A DNA stretch of 64,000 bases, from NCBI RefSeq assembly GCF_011075055.1, contig NC_058151.1, positions 6,342,251 through 6,406,250 on the forward strand. The letters run 5' to 3'. Positions within the stretch are counted from its first letter, which is position 1; the number at the start of each line of letters is the position of its first letter. Positions 58,501 to 64,000 of this stretch are shown here, piece after piece. This stretch comes from Mangifera indica. Its lineage: Eukaryota; Streptophyta; Magnoliopsida; Sapindales; Anacardiaceae. Both the position numbers and the translations under genes were made by a program. The notes under the pieces were generated by a model. It saw only the letters and a list, made by a program, of their open reading frames with translations, did no database searches and was not told where the DNA came from.

Positions 58501-60100
58501 GTAAAACAAATGTGGCAACCGATGCCTTGAGTAGAAAAATTGCCATAGCTTATCTCACCACTTAGATAGAGTTACAGGAAGAGTTTTAGAGGGAATATAT
58601 TGAGGTGATAGGGAGTCGGGTAGTAAGATTGGAAAGCAACCTAATCTCCTCAATGAAAAAAGAAAGAAGCAAGTAAAAAATTTATGGTGCCAAAAAATGA
58701 GTCAAAAGATATGTGAGGGCAAACAACTAAGTTTCAAATGATTGATGGAATGCTCAGGTTCAGAAACAAGGTATGTATTCCCTAAGATCTAGAATTGAGA
58801 TAGAAAATCTTAAGTAAAGCACATGATACACTTTACATTGACCACCTTAGGAGAGTAAAGATGTATAAGGATTTAAAGAAAACTTATTGGTGGTAAGTAT
58901 AGAGAAAGATAGTGGTGACTATATAGCCAAGTGTTTGGCATGTCAATAGATCAAGGCCGAGCATCAGAGACCTTTGGGTTTGTTCCACCCATTTAGTATT
59001 CCTAAATGAAAGTAGGAAGGTATTTCAATGGATTTCATCATTAGCCTACCTCGAGTACAAAAAGGTTGTAATGCACTATGGGTGATTGTAGATAGATTGA
59101 CTAAATTGACATATTTTATTCCAGTGAAAGATAGTTCTACTTTAGATCAACTAGCCTAGATTTATGTAAGGGAGATTATAAGATTACATGGCATACCCAA
59201 AACTATTGTGTCGGAGGGAGACCTCAAATTTGTTTCAACTTTTTGAGGCAGTTTATAGAGGGCATTGGGTACTAGGTTGGCATTTAGTATAACATATCTT
59301 CCTTAAACAAATAGTCAGACAGAAATGGTGAATCAAATACTAGAAGATATGTTGAGGGCCTGTTGTTTAGATTACAAAATGACCTAGCATGAAATGGTTC
59401 TATTGATAAAATTTGCATATAATAATAGCTACTAGTCCACCATTAAAATGACATCATATAAAGCTCTTTATGGAAGAAAGTGTAGATCCCCATTAAATTG
59501 GGATGATAGAGGAGAGCGAGACGCTTTGAGTCAAGTTCTTGGGCCTTAGTTAACCTAGAAGATGGTGGAAAACATAAAAACTATTAAGATTAGATTGAAG
59601 TAAGCTCAAGACAGACAGAAAAAACTATGCAGATTTGAAAGAAGAGAATAGAGTTTCAACTGGGTGACAAAGTTTTTGTGAAAGTAGTCCCTTATAAACA
59701 TGTGATGAGATTTGGAAGAAAGGGGAAACTTGCTCTAAGATTTATTGGCCCATTTGAAATTTTACAAAGAATAGGCAAGATGGCTTATAGACTTGCACTT
59801 CCACCTAGTATGGATCGAGTTCATAATGTATTTTATATTTCTTTGCTGAGAAAGTACATTAGGGATCCTTCACATGTATTGAAATCAGATGATGTGGAAT
59901 TAAAAGAAGACTTATCTTATGATAAGCAACCGGTGTAAATACTAGACAAGAAAATAAAAAAGCTCTGAAATAAGACAATTCCACTAATGAAAGTATTATA
60001 GAAGAATCATAAGGTGGAAAAAGTCACATGAGAGGTTGAGCAACAAATGAGAGAGAGATTTCCCAACCTATTTATTAAATTTCGAGGACGAAATTCTTTT
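55564..60100 (+). pseudogene. Degenerate gag-pol of chromovirus
   Basis: Gag (55560-56480): FKGTKDHLVVDEWIKHVEST and VWWDLVKKTK. CCHC-type knuckle near 56510-56590 (CQICGRRHSKECW, then CRQLGHITKDC). Protease 56700-57090 keeps FDIILGMNFLERYRVKTDC. RT 57220-58010: [35 protein letters not shown] and the catalytic FIDDILIYS near 57765. RNase H 58160-58560 (IYTDHKSLKYF, YQSGKTNVATDALSRK). Integrase from about 58800 (HLRRVKMYKDLKKTYWW). 59678-59938: LRFIGPFEILQRIGKMAYRL (GPY/F motif) and VHNVFYISLLRKY, then a chromodomain remnant (ILDKKIKKL, NKTIPLMKVL, RERFPNLF) to about 60080. Stops in most segments; the longest intact frame is the integrase end. Confidence 0.9.
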
Positions 60101-60114
60101 AAAGGGGGAAGAAA
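60101..60114 (+). promoter_or_regulatory. Polypurine tract of chromovirus
   Basis: AAAGGGGGAAGAAA lies immediately before the 3' LTR start TGTAACACCC, the usual position for plus-strand priming. Confidence 0.85.
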
Positions 60115-60475
60115 TGTAACACCCAGGTTCAAGTATGCCAGAAAAATTTACATTCAAAATTACCCTTAGAGTTGATTTTATAAGTTGTTGTTTAAAGAAA
60201 TTGTAAAAGAATTTTTTAAAACTACTAGAAGAGCAATAATTTTCAAATGGGGTAAAATGGTCATTTTAGAAGGATTTAAGAGATAAAGTGGGAATGTAAA
60301 TTGAATGACACACTTGAAATTATATAATGGTTTTAAGAGATTTTTGGTAATTGACTAAGGATAAAATAGTCATTTTTTGAGAAGTCTAAAGGTAAATTAG
60401 TTCAAAATGCTTATAAAACAACAAAACTAAGGGAACTCTTGCCGTTTTTCTGTAATACAGTTAAAAGAGGTTACA
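60115..60475 (+). repeat. 3' LTR of chromovirus, internally deleted (361 bp)
   Basis: Starts TGTAACACCCAGG and ends AAGAGGTTACA. At 60427 it jumps from AACAACAAAAC to TAAGGGAACTCTT, joining sequences that lie about 2 kb apart in the 5' LTR. Confidence 0.8.
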
Positions 60476-62330
60476 TAGTAGAGCCAAATTAAAATATAGC
60501 TTTTTTATAGTATGATAGAGAGATAACTCACATGACCAAGATGTCAAATCCATGTATACAATTTACTCGTAATTTATGACACTTTCACTAAATAATGTTA
60601 TAGTCATGCTCAGTAGGAATCTGGGGAGTAATTCTTTAATGACCGAACGAGATATAGTTTAACCTAAGAGTTATGATATATAGCTTAGAGATTCTCTAGA
60701 GTTTAGTATAAGTATAGAGATGACATATAATACCTACTCTCATCCAAATAGGAGTTTTATGTTGACTCCGGAGGATAAAGATAGTATGGGTCAAAACCAA
60801 AGGTATTTTAGGGATTATGTAAAAGTTAACAATAAAGTCTCATACTTATTGAGTGTTATATCACACACTCTTCTATTTTATGTGTGTAGGTATAGCCAAA
60901 TAAAATAGGAATGTAAGCCCTTCATGCCACGTTGACGGTATTTACAGCCAATTAATGTAAAAAAAAAATTTTTTTTGGTACTTTCCAAGTTTATGTTGAG
61001 ACTCTTATGGGTTTTTTAGGAAAAATGAGGTGAACTAGAGCTTATGCTATAGATAATCAAACCGAAAACACTTGAGGGACCTAAAGTGAGAGGGCAATTC
61101 CCTAGACAAGTTTTACTGCCAATGATTTTAGGAACCTAATTAAAGAAGTACTAATGGGGTAGAAAGGTGTTTTGGTTTAAGCTAGTGAATCAGTTTAGGC
61201 ACCATTAATATAGCCATAAGGCTTAGTAGAAGAGACATTTGCACATATAGTAACACCAACCAAGATCAACTGTACTTTATTTTTATTCTACCTAGTATGC
61301 ACTAACCTCAAAAATTTGATGTTGCAATGGACTTGGTTACAACTAAGGAATGGTTGGAGTTAATAGAAAATGTCACTTACTTCTTTAAATCCAATGCTAG
61401 AACTTGGTAAAATTTGGTCTAAGAGACATTTCATAAATGTCCTAGTTAGAGTTTAAGAAGAGATTTGAGGTTTAATATAATGGTGCAGTTGTGACATGCA
61501 TTAGGGCTCAAGAGTTCCTTACACTAAGTCAAGGCACAAACTCAACGAAGGAGTACTCTAACAAATTCAACCATTTGGAAAGATACGCCTTTAAGATAAC
61601 TAACATTGAGATGAGGTGGATGGAAAAGTTTGTGTATAAGCTTTATCTAACGAGAGCCCCATATCTTATGACGGGTACTTAACCACTCTAGACTTATAGT
61701 AAGACCTTGAATAGAGTCTTAAGAGTTGAGGTGTTTGTCAAGAGAATGTATGGCTAGACTACATTTGTACCAATACTACAACTAGACAATAGTAGTACTT
61801 AAAATTTAGAGAGGTCTTCTTTCAAAGTGAAAAGGAAGGAAACTATTCTAACCTAAATGAAATAAGAAAGGCTGAAAGAGTAATAATAAATATAAAGGAC
61901 TTGAAATCCCTATATGTTAGAAATGTGGCAAACATCACAGGGAAGAGTACATGACTAGGCAAACAACTTGCTTCAAGTGTCGTCAACCAAGACACATAAC
62001 TAAAATTATGCCCTAAGACTCTAGCTAGAGTTAAGTAGCCAGTAAGAAGAGCCATTGCCAAAGTGTTCACCATCACCCAAGGACCAACCGAGGCCATCCT
62101 ATCAGTAGTGACTCATCAGATTTCTTACCTTGTTATCCTTTTATATATTTTGATTGATTGTGGTGCTACTCACTACTTTGTAGCCAAGAGGTTAATTAAG
62201 AGATTAGGGATATAACTAGTAAGAGTGGCACAAAGGGTTAAGATAAATTTATCAGACAATGGGTTAGTAATAGTTGTGACACTTGTAGGTATGTCTAAGG
62301 TAATTTTCATCTTTTGCCTTTGTCGGTATG
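60476..62330 (+). pseudogene. Gag-protease fragment of another gypsy element
   Basis: About 61320-61690 encodes a gag-like stretch (IRAQEFLTLSQGTNSTKEYS then NKFNHLERYAFK), 61910-62020 a decayed double knuckle (CFKCRQPRHITK), and 62148-62220 the protease start LIDCGATHYFVAKRLIKRLG, in which DSG has become DCG. Sequence upstream (60476-61300) is probably its leader, with MTYNTYSHPNRSFMLTPEDK at 60720 of unknown meaning. Nothing of RT or integrase follows; the fragment ends near 62330. Confidence 0.7.
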
Positions 62331-62339
62331 TAATTGCAT

Positions 62340-64000
62340 TTGAGTAATTAAATTTGTATGGATTTAGAGCTATAGGATTGTGTGAGACAGCTATACGCCC
62401 ATTATGTATTAGCAAAGGGTAAAATAGTATTTTCCATTTAATGCATAAAAATCGGCCAAGTTTGGAAATTTGACGAGTCATGATGATTTTGGAAAATGCC
62501 TTTAATGTGTAACTGCATGCATAACCGTGCATGAATTATATTTACCTATGTGTGACATTATTTCTGAAAGATAAAAAGAACCTATTTGCGTTTGGCTTAA
62601 TATTACTTCTAATTTTTAAAATTTTTACAAAGAGAAAAGAGAGTTTTTTTAGCAGACTTGGAGCCTTGGACATAAGAGGAAACATAAAAAAGAGGAATTC
62701 TTGTTGTAGAAAGATTAACTATCATCGATAGAAAGGTAAATAACATGGACTTTTCAATTATCAACTATGAGATGATTTGGGTGTAAATGTGTTGATTTTT
62801 TTATTAGTTATATGTGATATTAATATTGATTTATTCCGTTATTATGAAGATTGTATATGAAATAAATGAAGTTGATGTTATATTGGTATTATGATTTAGT
62901 TATGATTTAAGGTGATGAATATTGTCTGTGATGAGACCTACAAAATAAAAAAAAGAAAAAGAAAATGATATATAGATTGATTTGCATATGAGTGGAAGAC
63001 TATGTTTATGCCTTGAATGATTTGAGACCTTTGTGCATATAATTGATGTGATGTTATTAATTGTTTTACATATCTTTCATTCGAATAGTAGGTGAAATAT
63101 TGTTGGGATGGATGGTTCATTGAATGTTGTGATTTTGGGATGACTGAGAATAAGTATTCAATAGCTAGATTATGTAATTTCAGGTGAATCAGAATTCTAA
63201 AGAATTCATGCTACACGTGTGTGTACTTTTAGGCAAAATTTTTCCTATGTTGGGTTAAAGCCACGAGAGTGTGGATTTAGGAATGACACATGCCCATGTG
63301 GTATAGGACACATGGTTGTGTACCCTACCCCGAAGATACAAACCCATGTGTCAAGGTTTCATGTCATGTGGATTAATTAACATACCTCAATGTGTAAAGG
63401 ATACTCACTCATATACATTTGAGGAAAACTTGAGAATGAAGTTGTATAGAGTATATAGAGAGGGTATGATGTTCCCATGTTTGTAAATGAGTATAAAAAT
63501 TACTATTATACCCTTATAAGGGAGGATTATAAGGAAAACAAATGATAAAACCTTAAGAACGACTATTGATGAAAGAAATCACTATAGGTATGCTCGACTA
63601 TGTGGACAATGGTATATACCCCTACCAAACTAGTTTCAAGTAAAAAACTAGAAATGATGTATTATGTTAGTTTGAGCCACCAAGCTATATGCACTGTAGT
63701 TATGAAAACAATATGACTAGTTTGTGTGACTTTGATATTTTTAGATTATTGTGTATTGGCATAGGGTGCCTTAACATTTGGCATGTTCATGCACACACTA
63801 ATATTGGGCGACTTAGCATCTGAGATGTATGTACGATAGTATGATAGGCTTGGAGTCTTACTACTTTGATAATATGGTATCATTAGCTTGAAATCTGATC
63901 GACGTATGTATAGGGTACACCTTATAAATTATATTTGGGATGTCATTTTCTTTCACTAGACATTTGGGACATTAATATACATCATTTGACACTAGTTATC
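62340..64000. other. No gene; LTR-like sequence reaching the window end
   Basis: Contains ACCGTGCATGAATT and CATGTGGTATAGGACACATG motifs, ATGAGTATAAAAAT at about 63489 and other stretches shared with 52260-53040. Such gcatg/acacatgg-rich stretches are common in plant gypsy LTRs. No coding region; the right boundary lies outside the window. Confidence 0.45.

Larger units (their letters stand above)
53041..60475 (+). mobile_element. Ty3/gypsy chromovirus, plus strand, decayed
   Basis: 5' LTR (from about 53041, its extreme 5' end lost) to 55246, primer site, gag, protease, RT, RNase H, integrase with GPY/F motif and a chromodomain remnant, purine tract, then a 3' LTR starting TGTAACACCC at 60115. 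The domain order and a chromodomain after integrase place it among chromoviruses; the integrase end resembles the Tekay/Del group. Nearly every frame has stops. The 3' LTR is only 361 bp against over 2.2 kb for the 5' LTR. Confidence 0.88.

Overview
The window is AT-rich nuclear DNA from a flowering plant, probably a dicot. The evidence is a seven-exon eIF3e gene with GT-AG introns and plant-like protein sequence, LTR retrotransposons with initiator-methionine-tRNA primer sites, MULE, hAT and MITE elements, and no operons or bacterial gene spacing. I cannot name the species. Only one intact cellular gene is visible: eIF3e (INT6), a subunit of translation initiation factor 3, on the minus strand at 30557-38625. 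Nearly everything else is transposable-element sequence, much of it nested and decayed.

Layout. 1-3100: no secure gene; a small duplicated block with a TA repeat, and a doubtful minus-strand reading frame. 3122-5780: 5' part of a Mutator-like element (MULE 1) with a broken MURA transposase. 6527-8719: a foldback element, with two long inverted arms full of minisatellite repeats around an AT-rich centre. 8720-13611: AT-rich, no gene, with one 295-bp MITE. 13621-28168: a complete but decayed 14.5-kb MULE (MULE 2) bounded by a perfect 9-bp target duplication. It carries MURA on the minus strand and a Ulp1-like (C48) cysteine protease pseudogene on the plus strand. A Ty3/gypsy retrotransposon (19274-25484) sits in its MURA gene.

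28316-29021: a further MITE. 30557-38625: eIF3e; its first intron has swollen to about 5 kb with a SABATH methyltransferase fragment, a MITE and pieces of LTR retrotransposons, and its last intron holds another MITE. 38720-49737: three terminal-inverted-repeat elements in a row just upstream of eIF3e, the last one split by a Ty1/copia element (41040-49650). The copia element itself carries a MITE and a minus-strand gypsy LTR. 50489-51513: hAT transposase pseudogene. 53041-60475: plus-strand Ty3/gypsy chromovirus with gag-protease-RT-RNaseH-integrase-chromodomain remnants. 60476-62330: gag-protease fragment of another gypsy element. 62340-64000: LTR-like sequence running off the window.

The most interesting part is 3-28 kb. 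A MULE with a captured Ulp1-like protease, a foldback element and a second MULE fragment share nearly the same terminal bases, as expected of one transposase family with non-autonomous partners. The gypsy element inside the large MULE is a recombinant: it carries a third copy of its own target duplication plus flanking MURA sequence inside itself. Boundaries supported by target duplications are stated; others are approximate.
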